Assembly (NCBI GenBank): GCA_025358925.1
Contig: JANYHT010000044.1
Span: 87,563-151,562 of the forward strand
Direction: 5' to 3'
Source of the DNA: Gemmatimonadaceae bacterium
GTDB lineage: Bacteria; Gemmatimonadota; Gemmatimonadetes; Gemmatimonadales; Gemmatimonadaceae
DNA: 64,000 nt
The translations under genes were made by a program, and so were the position numbers. Below are positions 1 through 10,373 of the stretch, in pieces (position 1 is the first letter of the stretch; the number at the start of each line of letters is the position of its first letter). The notes below the pieces were generated by a model. It was not told the origin of the DNA and made no database searches. It saw only the letters and a program-made list of their open reading frames with translations.

Positions 1-1386
1 GTTGCTGGGATGGCGGCACTCGTTGCGGCTGGTGCGCTGTTCCGGCGCGTGCGGCATGGTGAGCTCCCCGTGCGCGCGCATCGCCACACCACGCGCGTGT
101 TGCGGTGGGTCCGGGCACTGAAGGGATGGCGCTGGACCCTCACACGCGAATGCTGCACTGGCGTCATTGCAACGGTCGTCACGGCGCCCATCATCGCGTG
201 GACGTTCGGCCGCGTCAGCCTCATCGCGCCACTCTCAAATCTCGCAGCGGGTCCCGTCGTGGCGTTTGTACAGCCCGCACTGTTTGTGGCCATGCTGCTT
301 TCGCCGTGGCCCCGTGTTGCGAAGGTGGCGGCCGATGCATGTGTTGCACCACTCGCGTTGCTTGATCGTATCGCCAGTGTGTCCGCAGCGATACCGTGGG
401 CGTCGTTGCATGTGGCGCCCACATTGCCCGCGGCGCTGTGCGCGGGCTTTGCCTCTGCATTGTTTGTGCGCGCCACCGCATCACGTCGCTGGATGTCCGG
501 CTTTCTGCTCGCTGCGGCTGCGTTATGCGTGGCCGTGTGGACGCCGGTGCTTCAACGCGGGGCTGGTCAGCTCGAATTGCACATGATAGATGTGGGGCAG
601 GGTGATGCGTTGGCATTGCGAACGCCGCGTGGACGTTGGGTGCTGATTGATGCCGGCCGAAGATGGGAAGGCGGTGATGCAGGTCGCCGCGTTGTGGTGC
701 CCTACGTGCAACGACGCGGCGGTGCGGTGGCCGCGTTTGTCCTCACGCACGCACACGATGATCATGCGGGAGGCGCGGCAAGTGTTGTTGAAGCATTGCA
801 TCCGTCGCAATGGTGGGAACCCGCATTCGTAACTGGAAGCGACGGCTATCGCCGAGCCCTTGAGGCCGTACGTCACCGTGCGGTCCCGTGGCATCGCGTG
901 CAGCCAGGGGATGCGTTACAGCTCGATGGCGTGCGCATTGAGGTGTTGGCGCCGGACGCTACATGGACCGCCGCACAGCATGACGCCAACGAAACATCGG
1001 TTGTGTTGCGGGTCACCTATGGCGATGTGGTCTTCATTCTCACCGGGGACGCGCAGGCGCAAGAAGAAGCGTGGATCGTCGCCCACGCGTCGCAATTGCG
1101 TGCCGATGTCCTGAAGGTCGGACATCACGGTAGTCGCACAAGCTCAAGCGCGGCGTTCGTAGATGCGGTTCAACCCGTCTTGGCACTCGTGTCGGTTGGA
1201 GCGGACAATCGGTATGGGCATCCTTCGCCAGAAACCGTACAGGCCTTCGCGCTGCGTGGTATCCCACTGCTCCGGACGGATCGCGACGGTACAGTGATGG
1301 TGGCCACTGACGGCCACGTGCTGCACGTGCAAGCTCATCGCGAGCAGTTTACGCTCGATCCGGCCGTGGCACGTCGGTCACCATGA
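1..1386 (+). CDS. comEC: ComEC/Rec2 DNA-uptake protein, C-terminal part (5' end outside window)
   Basis: Inner-membrane channel protein for uptake of single-stranded DNA in natural transformation. The reading frame is open from base 1, so the start lies upstream of the window. The visible part begins with hydrophobic segments of the competence domain (to about base 560). A metallo-beta-lactamase-like domain follows: an IDVGQGDA motif near 590, the metal-binding H-A-H-D-D-H motif at 748-765, an LTGD motif near 1040 and VGHHGS near 1117. This order is that of full-length ComEC proteins, in which the MBL-like domain is C-terminal. The identification is secure; only the N-terminal OB-fold part and some membrane helices are missing from view. 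The gene ends 141 bases before fbp, with no obvious terminator between them. Confidence 0.9.
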   Translation, partial: VAGMAALVAAGALFRRVRHGELPVRAHRHTTRVLRWVRALKGWRWTLTRECCTGVIATVVTAPIIAWTFGRVSLIAPLSNLAAGPVVAFVQPALFVAMLLSPWPRVAKVAADACVAPLALLDRIASVSAAIPWASLHVAPTLPAALCAGFASALFVRATASRRWMSGFLLAAAALCVAVWTPVLQRGAGQLELHMIDVGQGDALALRTPRGRWVLIDAGRRWEGGDAGRRVVVPYVQRRGGAVAAFVLTHAHDDHAGGAASVVEALHPSQWWEPAFVTGSDGYRRALEAVRHRAVPWHRVQPGDALQLDGVRIEVLAPDATWTAAQHDANETSVVLRVTYGDVVFILTGDAQAQEEAWIVAHASQLRADVLKVGHHGSRTSSSAAFVDAVQPVLALVSVGADNRYGHPSPETVQAFALRGIPLLRTDRDGTVMVATDGHVLHVQAHREQFTLDPAVARRSP

Positions 1387-1527
1387 AAAGGCGCGCGTGA
1401 ATCGGCTCTTGCACGAGGTGGGACAGGTGCTTCACTTTCCCGTGACGCGATCCTTCCAGTTCAGTCCCATTCGGACGTAGGTATTGCGGCCACCGGTAGT
1501 TTAAATCCCGCCCCGAGGAGCTGCAAC

Positions 1528-2604
<1,077 letters not shown>

Positions 2605-2631
2605 TGATGTCCATGTCGTTAGTTTTGGCGC

Positions 2632-4233
2632 ATGTCCACGACTGAACGATTCTCTCCTTCCGGCATTCCGATCGCTGCGGTCATTCGTCCGAGCGACGTC
2701 ACAGTCGACTACGAACACGACCTCGGCGATCCCGGCGTGTTTCCATTTACGCGCGGTGTGCAGCCCACCATGTATCGTGGTCGGCTGTGGACCATGCGAC
2801 AGTATGCGGGATTCGGTACAGCGCGATCTACCAACGAGCGCTTTAAGCTTTTGCTCGCGGCGGGTCAGACTGGGCTGTCAGTCGCGTTCGATTTGCCGAC
2901 GCAAATGGGAATTGACTCAGATTCCCCGCGCGCGGCGGGCGAAGTAGGGCGTGTTGGCGTGGCAATCGATACGGTGGACGACATGCACGTGCTGCTCGAC
3001 GAACTACCGCTCGACAAAGTCTCCACGAGTATGACGATTAATTCCACGGCGTCCACGTTGCTCGCGATGTATATCGTGGTGGCGGAGGAGCGCGGAATGG
3101 CGCGCGATGTGCTGTCCGGTACCGTGCAAAACGATATTCTGAAAGAGTATATCGCGCGCGGTACCTACATCTATCCGCCCGCACCATCGCTCGCGCTCAC
3201 CGCAGAAATGTTTCGCTTCTGTGCCGCTGAGGTGCCGCAGTGGAATCCGATTTCTATTTCGGGTTACCATATTCGCGAAGCCGGATCGACGGCCGTGCAG
3301 GAGGTCGCGTTTACGTTTGCGGATGCGCTGGCGTATGTACAGCAAGCGCTTGACGCTGGCTTAGCCATTGACGTGTTCGCTCCGCGCCTCTCGTTCTTTT
3401 TCGCCGCGCACAGTGACTTGTTTGAGGAAGTGGCGAAATTTCGCGCGGCACGTCGCCTGTGGGCTCGCCTTATGCGGGACCGATTTGGTGGCAACGAACA
3501 GAGTTGCAAGTTGCGGTTTCATACGCAGACAGGAGGTGTGACACTTACCGCACAGCAGCCGCTCAACAATGTTGTGCGCGTGACGATACAGGCGTTAGCC
3601 GCCGCGCTCGGTGGCACACAATCGCTGCACACCAACGGATACGATGAAGCGTTGGCGCTACCCACGGCGGCGGCCGCCACGCTCGCGCTGCGTACGCAAC
3701 AAATTGTCGGTTTCGAATCTGGTGTGGCGCAAACCGTCGACCCATTGGCTGGCAGTTGGTATGTCGAGCAACTCACCGACGCGATCGAAGCCCGCGCTGT
3801 CGAACTTATCGCGCGCGTTGACGAACTTGGCGGTGCGGCAGAGGCCATTCGCGCTGGCTTCTTCCAGGAAGAAATCGGGCGGAGCGCGTACGCGCATCAG
3901 CTCCGCGTTGAGGCTGGCGAAACGGTAGTGGTTGGCGTGAACACATTCAGCGACGGGCAGGATCCGCCAATTATTCCTGCGCCAAATTTTTCGGAGCTCG
4001 AACGCGGGCAAGTGGCATACCTCACGCACGTGAAAGCCACTCGCGATCATTCGGCAGTGCAAACGGCGTTGCGCGCGCTGACGCATACGGCTGCGCAATA
4101 TCTACCGGCACACGTTGGCGAGCGCGTGCCGCTCATGCCGCTGATCATTGACGCCGTACGTGCGAGGGCGTCTGTGGGAGAAATTGCTGACACGTTTGAG
4201 CGCATCTGGGGCCGTTACCAGCCATCGATGTGA
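2632..4233 (+). CDS. Methylmalonyl-CoA mutase, large (catalytic) subunit without B12 domain
   Basis: Adenosylcobalamin-dependent isomerase of methylmalonyl-CoA and succinyl-CoA. The 533 residues cover only the TIM-barrel substrate domain, so a separate small B12-binding subunit is needed; none is encoded in the window. Alignment from memory to the Propionibacterium enzyme puts Tyr58 (TMRQYAGF), Arg176 (ARGTYIYPP) and His213 (ISISGYH) at the positions of Tyr89, Arg207 and His244. Isobutyryl-CoA mutases have Phe and Gln at the first two, so methylmalonyl-CoA is the likely substrate. The motif GGTQSLHTN is also present. It lies 27 bases after fbp. The vitamin B12 uptake operon at 50.3-56.6 kb would supply its cofactor. 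Confidence 0.88.
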   Translation: MSTTERFSPSGIPIAAVIRPSDVTVDYEHDLGDPGVFPFTRGVQPTMYRGRLWTMRQYAGFGTARSTNERFKLLLAAGQTGLSVAFDLPTQMGIDSDSPRAAGEVGRVGVAIDTVDDMHVLLDELPLDKVSTSMTINSTASTLLAMYIVVAEERGMARDVLSGTVQNDILKEYIARGTYIYPPAPSLALTAEMFRFCAAEVPQWNPISISGYHIREAGSTAVQEVAFTFADALAYVQQALDAGLAIDVFAPRLSFFFAAHSDLFEEVAKFRAARRLWARLMRDRFGGNEQSCKLRFHTQTGGVTLTAQQPLNNVVRVTIQALAAALGGTQSLHTNGYDEALALPTAAAATLALRTQQIVGFESGVAQTVDPLAGSWYVEQLTDAIEARAVELIARVDELGGAAEAIRAGFFQEEIGRSAYAHQLRVEAGETVVVGVNTFSDGQDPPIIPAPNFSELERGQVAYLTHVKATRDHSAVQTALRALTHTAAQYLPAHVGERVPLMPLIIDAVRARASVGEIADTFERIWGRYQPSM

Positions 4234-4276
4234 TGAAGGCTGCTGCGATGATCCACGCTCCTGCGAATTGGTCGTG

Positions 4277-5665
4277 ATGCTACGCGCGGGGCGCGCACTG
4301 TGTGTGCTCGCCGTGTCTGTCGCGCCTGCCGCGCTATATGCGCAGCGTCCTGACTACAAAAACTTGCGGTTTGACGAATTGTGGAAACGGACGGACCGCA
4401 CATCGCATTGGGACGATAAGATTAAAGCTATTCCCATCGCGCCGGGGGTCTCGCTGACGATTGGTGGTCAGGCTCGTTGGCGCGAAGAGTTCGCGCACGC
4501 ATTTAATTTGAGCGCCACGAGCGCTACGTACGGTCAGTCACGGCTGCTCGTGAATGCTGACCTGCAAATGGGCGATACACGACGTGTGCACGGACGCGTA
4601 TTCGTCGAGCTACGGGATGCGCAGTCGTACCATCGGACGTTGCCGGGTGGCACGCGCGCTGGTGACGCGGATCGAAGCGATATCCAGAATCTGTTTGCGG
4701 ATATCTCATATGAAAAATCGTGGGTGCGTGTTGGTCGGCAGGAGATTGTTATGGGTCGAGAGCGCCTCATCGGCGTGCCTGACTGGACCAATACGCGTCG
4801 CGGTTTTGAAGGGGTACGCGCGCTATTCGTGCGCGGCGCGTTGGCGATTGATGCGTTTGATGCGCGACCAGTGGTGGTTCGATTGAGTGCGCCAAACATT
4901 GGTGACACGACCACGCGGGTTCGCGCATTTTCGCTTGGCAGTGCTGTGGGCGCCAAGGCGGCGCTTCGTGCGTTGCCGGCGACGTGGCAAGCGTACTGGT
5001 ACGAGCAGGTGACGTCGACAAGTACGCCCACGCGTCGACTGACTAGTGGAGCACGTGCGGCATGGGCGTTCACTGCCGCCGCAAAAACGGGACCGAGTGT
5101 CAGCATCGAAACAGAAGCGGCCGTGCAACGCGGTGCGACGGGCGCTCGTGCACTGCACGCATGGTTTTGGACTGCGGAATGGCAAACGCAATGGCGGCGT
5201 GTGCGGGGTATGCCAACGATTGCCGTGGGGCTTGAGGAGGCGAGCGGTGATCGTAATGCATCGGACACACGACTTGAAACGTTCAACACGCTCTACGCGG
5301 CAGCGCACGCACACGGTGGCTATGCGGATGTGTTTGGTCGAGCGAACGAACGAGAGGTGCACATAATCACGACGTGGGATGTCACGAAGAAAGCGTCGGT
5401 GCGCGGTGCGTGGCATCGGTACAATCGGTTGCAATTGGCAGATGGTGTGTACACCAAACAGAACACGGTCCTGCGCGCCGCGTCTGGCTCGCAAGACCGT
5501 CATGTCGGCGATGAAATCGATCTCTCGACCACGATTAACGTGTCCCGACATTTGCGCCTGACCGGCGGGCAATTTCTCGTCGAGCCCGGCGCGTTTTTAC
5601 GCAATACGCCGGGCGGTGCGGTGCAAGAACGACTCAGCTATCTTGGAACGACCTTTACGTTTTAG
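4277..5665 (+). CDS. Outer-membrane beta-barrel protein, alginate-export (AlgE-like) family
   Basis: Probable outer-membrane channel of unknown substrate. The ATG at 4277 was chosen because it gives a clean signal peptide (basic start, hydrophobic core, cleavage after LYA, then QRPD). The open frame extends further upstream, but only into the end of the mutase gene. The mature protein has alternating polar/aromatic strands, a VRVGRQE(I/V)xxGRERLIG segment typical of alginate-export-domain proteins, and a terminal Phe (TTFTF) as expected for BAM-inserted barrels. It is 462 residues long. It ends ten bases from the convergent propeller gene. The family name is fairly safe; transport of alginate itself is not implied. 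Confidence 0.75.
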   Translation: MLRAGRALCVLAVSVAPAALYAQRPDYKNLRFDELWKRTDRTSHWDDKIKAIPIAPGVSLTIGGQARWREEFAHAFNLSATSATYGQSRLLVNADLQMGDTRRVHGRVFVELRDAQSYHRTLPGGTRAGDADRSDIQNLFADISYEKSWVRVGRQEIVMGRERLIGVPDWTNTRRGFEGVRALFVRGALAIDAFDARPVVVRLSAPNIGDTTTRVRAFSLGSAVGAKAALRALPATWQAYWYEQVTSTSTPTRRLTSGARAAWAFTAAAKTGPSVSIETEAAVQRGATGARALHAWFWTAEWQTQWRRVRGMPTIAVGLEEASGDRNASDTRLETFNTLYAAAHAHGGYADVFGRANEREVHIITTWDVTKKASVRGAWHRYNRLQLADGVYTKQNTVLRAASGSQDRHVGDEIDLSTTINVSRHLRLTGGQFLVEPGAFLRNTPGGAVQERLSYLGTTFTF

Positions 5666-5675
5666 TGGGCGGTGG

Positions 5676-7718
5676 TTAGGGCGTGACAAGTTTTGTTTTC
5701 GGTTCCAATTTCGCCGACCACAGTCCCGAATTGAAATCGGTGAACAACACATGGCCCTTCCACGGCATGGCGTTCATGACAAACGGCGCATTGGGCGTGT
5801 AGCCGTCCGGATCATATGACTTGAACACGGCGATTTCGCGATGCTGATCGGCGAGGTTGCCCATCAATTCGCCCGAGACGTCAACGACGCGTACTCCACC
5901 ATCGTAGTACGCCTGATATAAAATGTCGTCTTCGACAATGATGTCGTGCGAGCCGTAATCCTCGAGGTGATAGCGACCAACTTTGCGTGGATGTAACGGA
6001 TCGGTGGCGTCCACAATGTGGGTGTATCCACCAGACGTTTGTGCGATACCGTTTTTGGGTGGCTTCCCGTCCGGACCTGCCAGCGAATACTTGGTGCCTT
6101 CCCATACTCGACCGGTGCGACTCATTTCTTCGTCGCCAATAAACAAATACGTGCGACCCGTTGATTTCTGATAGTACGGATAGATCTCGTGGCCGGAATT
6201 GATCTTGAACACGCTGATGAGCTTGGGCTTCTCGATCGTGCCGCCGTACTTGCCGTTGCCGACATCGACGATCACCGTGCCCACACCGCCTTGCGCTGAG
6301 TACGCGATGCCGTCGCGCACCCACAGATCGTGAATGCGTGCGTTCGGATACTGATATTCGCTCACATACGTGGGCTTCTTCAGATCTTTGACATCAATGA
6401 TCACATACTTCTGCCCGCCCGAGATGGCGAACAGATGATCGTTCGTGGCGAACATGTTGTGCACACCACCCGTCAGCTCCTGGTCAAACGTTGACGCCAC
6501 CTTCGGATGTGCGGGTACGGCTAGATCGAGAATCACGACACCGTTTATGCGGTTGGATGCGCCTTCGCGAGAGAGCGCGGCATATCGAGCGTCTGGCGAG
6601 ACCGTGACGTCGTTGATCGTACGCGCATCCACCTTGATCGAATCGGTCTTGATGATGTTGCTCAAGTCGGTAATGTCGAAAATCAACGCATATCCATCAC
6701 CACCCCACGTGCCAACAACACAATAATCGCGACCATCTTTCCCGGTCCACGGCCATAAATCGGACGTGTGCGTGTTGTTGATCGATCCGCGTCCCGTAAC
6801 GGTGATGCGACGCACGACATCGCGTGGCTTCACTTCAAGCACCTTGCGCGCCGTGACGTTGCCCGATGATGCGAGCAGCGTAAAGCGACCGGGCGCGTTG
6901 GCGGTGAAACGACCCCAATCAATGATGCCAGGACCACCCGGTGCGACGGTGGTATCGTCCGGCGTGTAGGTGTAACTCCACGTCATCGCCGCGTCCTTCA
7001 CGGGGGTACCTGCCGCATTTTTCGCGACGGCGACAAGATGAATCACATCGCCCGTGTTAATCACTTCTTCCGCGATGCCCATCGCAATGGACGTGACCGG
7101 ATTTGTCGTAATCACATATCTCCGCGTGGCCTTCAGCCCTTCCGCTTCCGCGGTGATAGCGACCGCACCGCTTCTCAGTGCGGTCACGTTACCAAAACGA
7201 TCTACGGTCGCGATGGCGGCATCACTGCTGCGCCAGGTGACGACAAGTCCGCTGCGCGGGCTGCCATCCGCGTGGGAACCACGGGCCGTGTGCGCGAGCG
7301 TGATGCCGGTGTACAAATGTCCGGAGTCGGCGGTAATGTCGAGCGTACTCAGCGCCGGCCACGTGATGAGCACCGGAATGTCCAAGGTGATCGGCCCGTT
7401 TGCACCGGCCGCCGTCGCAACAGCGGTGTACGACCCGGCCTTGTATGCGAGCACCTGGCCGTTGTTAAATGCGACAGCCAAGCGCGGCCCTCCAACACGT
7501 ACCTGCGCGTCCGGAATCACTTTCCCTTGCGCGTCATACGCCATGATATTGTAGGTCTGGGTTTCGCCCGCGCGCATCGTAATGCGACTGGGTTCAGACA
7601 CCAGTTTCGCAACGGCCACCGGTTGCTGTGCCCGCAAGAGTGCGGATGGCACCCATAGGGCGCATGCGCCGACGATCAGCGCGGTCGTGACGAATTGGAA
7701 ATTTCGCGCTACGTTCAT
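5676..7718 (-). CDS. Secreted Ig-like/LVIVD-repeat beta-propeller protein
   Basis: Exported protein of 680 residues with no assigned enzymatic role. A signal peptide covers roughly residues 1-30 (cleavage near LLRAQ). Residues about 35-330 look like consecutive bacterial Ig-like (Big2-type) domains: repeats of the form 'rItmraGetqty', 'vtWrSSDaaIAtVd..GnVtAlrsG' are visible. The C-terminal half has LVIVD-type propeller repeats, for example YALIFDITDL, YVIIDVKDLKKP, GTVIVDVGNG, THIVDATDPLHP and VRVVDVSGEL. Such proteins are usually surface exposed or periplasmic and mediate binding. It is transcribed divergently from the YncE-like propeller gene, with a 111-base shared upstream region. Confidence 0.8.
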   Translation of the reverse strand: MNVARNFQFVTTALIVGACALWVPSALLRAQQPVAVAKLVSEPSRITMRAGETQTYNIMAYDAQGKVIPDAQVRVGGPRLAVAFNNGQVLAYKAGSYTAVATAAGANGPITLDIPVLITWPALSTLDITADSGHLYTGITLAHTARGSHADGSPRSGLVVTWRSSDAAIATVDRFGNVTALRSGAVAITAEAEGLKATRRYVITTNPVTSIAMGIAEEVINTGDVIHLVAVAKNAAGTPVKDAAMTWSYTYTPDDTTVAPGGPGIIDWGRFTANAPGRFTLLASSGNVTARKVLEVKPRDVVRRITVTGRGSINNTHTSDLWPWTGKDGRDYCVVGTWGGDGYALIFDITDLSNIIKTDSIKVDARTINDVTVSPDARYAALSREGASNRINGVVILDLAVPAHPKVASTFDQELTGGVHNMFATNDHLFAISGGQKYVIIDVKDLKKPTYVSEYQYPNARIHDLWVRDGIAYSAQGGVGTVIVDVGNGKYGGTIEKPKLISVFKINSGHEIYPYYQKSTGRTYLFIGDEEMSRTGRVWEGTKYSLAGPDGKPPKNGIAQTSGGYTHIVDATDPLHPRKVGRYHLEDYGSHDIIVEDDILYQAYYDGGVRVVDVSGELMGNLADQHREIAVFKSYDPDGYTPNAPFVMNAMPWKGHVLFTDFNSGLWSAKLEPKTKLVTP

Positions 7719-7796
7719 AGGGTGTTGACTCCGATCAAATCGCGACGAGCGTCGCTAGCCGGGTACGGTCGCAAGACCGCGTTGTTTTCCTTCTCG

Positions 7797-7812
7797 CCGG
7801 GATCGATCCCGG
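7797..7812. promoter_or_regulatory. Perfect 16-bp palindrome between divergent propeller genes
   Basis: The sequence ccgggatcgatcccgg is identical to its reverse complement. It lies between the minus-strand gene starting at 7718 and the plus-strand start at 7830. Its position and symmetry would suit an operator for a dimeric regulator. No known consensus is recognised, and a chance palindrome in GC-rich DNA is possible. Confidence 0.25.
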
Positions 7813-7829
7813 GGTCGAGTACGCCCATC

Positions 7830-9206
7830 ATGTCTCGTGTTCTCGAGCATCGCAAGTCGCACATCGTGTCGCGTCGGTGTTCGACGCAGTCTGTGCTTCG
7901 TGCACTCGCGTTAGCGGCCACACTCACCGCGACGACCGGCGCGCTCTCCGCACAAGAGAAAGTTGCGCCCACGATGATGCCGGTCATCACACCAGCCAAG
8001 CCGACGCACGACTATTGGATCTACGTTGGTGCAGAATCGGCGGACAAGATTTACCGCGTCCGCTTCGGCCCGTCGGGCACCGTGGTCGAACGAAGCATCG
8101 ACATCGGCGAACTCGCCGCGGAGATGGAAGGACCACACGGCCTCGCGATTTCGGCCGACGGAAAATATTTGTACATGACCACCGGCCACGGCGCCCCCGA
8201 CGGAAAGTATTGGCGCTACGCACTCGGCCCCGACACACTCGTGGGACCCGGCATTTTCCTCGGCAATTTTCCTGCGTCGATCGACGTAACGCCGGATGGT
8301 CTTTACACGTTTTCGGCAAATTTTAATTTGCATGGCGATATGATTCCGTCCACCGTGTCGGTCGTGTATACGCAAAACAATACCGAAGTGGCGCGCATTG
8401 TTACGTGCACCATGCCGCACGGCAGTCGCGTGTCACCAGATGGCGCGCATCAATACTCGACGTGCATGATGGATGATCAGCTGGTTGAAATCGACACACG
8501 CAGCTTCTCCGTGTCGCGTCGATTTTCGCTGGCAAAAGGAAAAGAAGCGCCGCTCGCGGTCGACAACACCGGCGCGATGGGTGGCGGAGGTGCGATGGCA
8601 GGCATGGAGCACGGCGCGCCTGACATGGCCGACATGAAAGGCATGAAGGAAATGACAGGCATGCCGATGCCTTCGGCCAAACCGAAGCCGACACTCGGCC
8701 CAACCGTCGACCCAGCGCAGGCCGGACGTGCCGCCATGGGCATCGAAAAGCACGCGATGGAACCCGTCAGTTGCTCGCCAACATGGGCGCAACCATCCAT
8801 AAAGGGTGAGCGCATTTTCGTCGCCTGCAATAAAGCCGACGAGATTCTTGAAATCGACACAAAGTCGTGGTCAATCGCGCGTCGACTGAAAACGGGACGC
8901 GGTGTGTACAACTTGGCGGTGACGGCCGACGGGAAATTGCTTGTCGCCTCACTCAAGCAGGGTGCTGCCGTTGAGATTTTTGATTTGGCCAGCGGAAAGA
9001 GTCTCGCGCAAGTCAAAACATCGAACACCATCGCGCACGGCGTCACACTCAGTCCAGATTCGCGATATGCGTTTGTCAGCAGCGAAGGCGTGGGAGCCGC
9101 CGCCGGAAAGGTTGACGTGATTGATCTGTGGGCGTTGGCGAAGGTCGGGAACGTCAATGTTGGACAGCAGGCCAGTGGCATCGCGTTTTGGAAAATGAGT
9201 AAGTAG
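7830..9206 (+). CDS. Secreted YncE-like beta-propeller protein with Met-rich loop
   Basis: Exported 458-residue seven-bladed-propeller-type protein; function unknown. ATG 7830 gives a plausible signal peptide ending at LSAQ. Repeats of the YncE/YVTN type are visible: GLAISADGKYLYMT, SIDVTPDGLYTFSA, GSRVSPDGAHQYST, NLAVTADGKLLVAS and GVTLSPDSRYAFVS. Between blades, residues about 249-285 (bases 8575-8686) form a low-complexity loop with nine Met, one His and several Gly/Asp. Methionine-rich loops like this bind Cu(I) in some periplasmic copper proteins, but here that is inference. Two Cys in the middle (CTMPH, STCMMDD) could add ligands. Divergent from the LVIVD propeller gene; tyrA follows nine bases after the stop. 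Confidence 0.72.
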   Translation: MSRVLEHRKSHIVSRRCSTQSVLRALALAATLTATTGALSAQEKVAPTMMPVITPAKPTHDYWIYVGAESADKIYRVRFGPSGTVVERSIDIGELAAEMEGPHGLAISADGKYLYMTTGHGAPDGKYWRYALGPDTLVGPGIFLGNFPASIDVTPDGLYTFSANFNLHGDMIPSTVSVVYTQNNTEVARIVTCTMPHGSRVSPDGAHQYSTCMMDDQLVEIDTRSFSVSRRFSLAKGKEAPLAVDNTGAMGGGGAMAGMEHGAPDMADMKGMKEMTGMPMPSAKPKPTLGPTVDPAQAGRAAMGIEKHAMEPVSCSPTWAQPSIKGERIFVACNKADEILEIDTKSWSIARRLKTGRGVYNLAVTADGKLLVASLKQGAAVEIFDLASGKSLAQVKTSNTIAHGVTLSPDSRYAFVSSEGVGAAAGKVDVIDLWALAKVGNVNVGQQASGIAFWKMSK

Positions 9207-9215
9207 CCAGCGCAC

Positions 9216-10367
9216 GTGAACACCTCGGATGTGGCGGCATCGCCGACGCGCTCTCTCGCTGTCCTGCGTAGCATGATCGATGCGCTTGATCGTGATTTGT
9301 TGCAAACAATGGCGCGACGAATGTCACTCGTTGCCGAAGTGGCGGCGTATAAACGCGAACACAGCGTGCGAATTCGCGATGCGCAACGCGAGCACGATGT
9401 GATCACCGATCGACGGCAGCGCGCGGAAGAGCTTGGGTTGCCTGTTGGCGAAATCGAATCGATTTTCCGTGTGCTCTTGCGTTCGAGTCGCGACCACCAA
9501 GCATCACTGCGCGCGGAGGTGCCGCTCCATGCGGAGCCGCGCACCATTGCAATTGTTGGCGGCGGTGGACAAGTCGGTTCGTTGCTGGCGCGCATGTTTG
9601 GCGACCTTGGTCATCGTATACTGATTGCTGATACGCGTACGGAGTTGCGTGCGGCCGAAGCGGCGGCCGCGGCGGACGTCACGGTCATTAGCGTGCCAAT
9701 CGACGTCACCGAGCGCGTCATTGCGGACGTTGGACCGTACGTGCGCGACGACGCACTCTTGATGGACGTGACGAGTATCAAAGAAGCACCAGTCGCGGCG
9801 ATGTTGGCGGCAACGCGCGGCAGTGTGGTCGGCACGCATCCGATGTTTGGACCCAGCGTACATACGCTGCAAGGACAGCGTGTGGTGCTCTGTCGCGCCC
9901 GTGGCGACGCGTGGGCCGATTGGCTCTCGCAAACCCTCTCAGCGCGCGGTCTCGTCATTACCGAAGCCACGGCGGTGCAGCATGATCGCGCGATGTCGAT
10001 TGTGCAGGTGCTCACACACTTTCAAACACAAGTGCTTGGCCTCACACTGGCGCGGCTCGGCGTACCGCTCGAAGAAACGAAACCATTTACCTCGCCGGCT
10101 TACCTCTTAGAACTCTACGTCACAGCGCGACATTTTGCGCAAGATGCATCGTTGTACGGACCGATCGAAATGCGGAATCCGCGAACGAGCGACGTCACAA
10201 CCGCATTTGCCGACGCCACACGTGAGATCAGCGGCGTCTTAGCAAGCGGCGATCAAGCGGCGTTCACACGCGTATTCAGCGACGTGCGCGAATTCTTTGG
10301 TGACTTCACCGATGAAGCACTGGAGCAATCAAGTTTTCTCATCGATCGGATTGTCGAGCGGATGTAG
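9216..10367 (+). CDS. tyrA: Bifunctional chorismate mutase / prephenate dehydrogenase (T-protein)
   Basis: Converts chorismate to prephenate and then, with NAD+, to 4-hydroxyphenylpyruvate for tyrosine synthesis. Residues about 10-95 form an AroQ-type chorismate mutase helix bundle (LRSMIDALDRDLLQ, then VAAYKRE). A Rossmann fold begins with IVGGGGQVGSLLARM near residue 110, and GTHPMFGP carries the conserved catalytic-site His region. The 383-residue fusion matches the enterobacterial T-protein layout. The start is GTG at 9216; no better ATG is available. It lies nine bases after the propeller gene, which is probably coincidental packing. It is convergent with the frameshifted gene. Confidence 0.92.
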   Translation: MNTSDVAASPTRSLAVLRSMIDALDRDLLQTMARRMSLVAEVAAYKREHSVRIRDAQREHDVITDRRQRAEELGLPVGEIESIFRVLLRSSRDHQASLRAEVPLHAEPRTIAIVGGGGQVGSLLARMFGDLGHRILIADTRTELRAAEAAAAADVTVISVPIDVTERVIADVGPYVRDDALLMDVTSIKEAPVAAMLAATRGSVVGTHPMFGPSVHTLQGQRVVLCRARGDAWADWLSQTLSARGLVITEATAVQHDRAMSIVQVLTHFQTQVLGLTLARLGVPLEETKPFTSPAYLLELYVTARHFAQDASLYGPIEMRNPRTSDVTTAFADATREISGVLASGDQAAFTRVFSDVREFFGDFTDEALEQSSFLIDRIVERM

Positions 10368-10373
10368 CAGTGT

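Noticed and set aside
2632..4233. Isobutyryl-CoA or 2-hydroxyisobutyryl-CoA mutase
   Set aside because: Residues corresponding to the specificity positions are Tyr58 and Arg176, the methylmalonyl type, not Phe/Gln or Ile/Gln.
8477..9595. 372-codon open frame on the minus strand
   Set aside because: Fully antisense to the propeller gene and tyrA, both with clear families; its translation is Ser/Arg/Ala-rich without motifs, as expected for GC-rich shadow frames.
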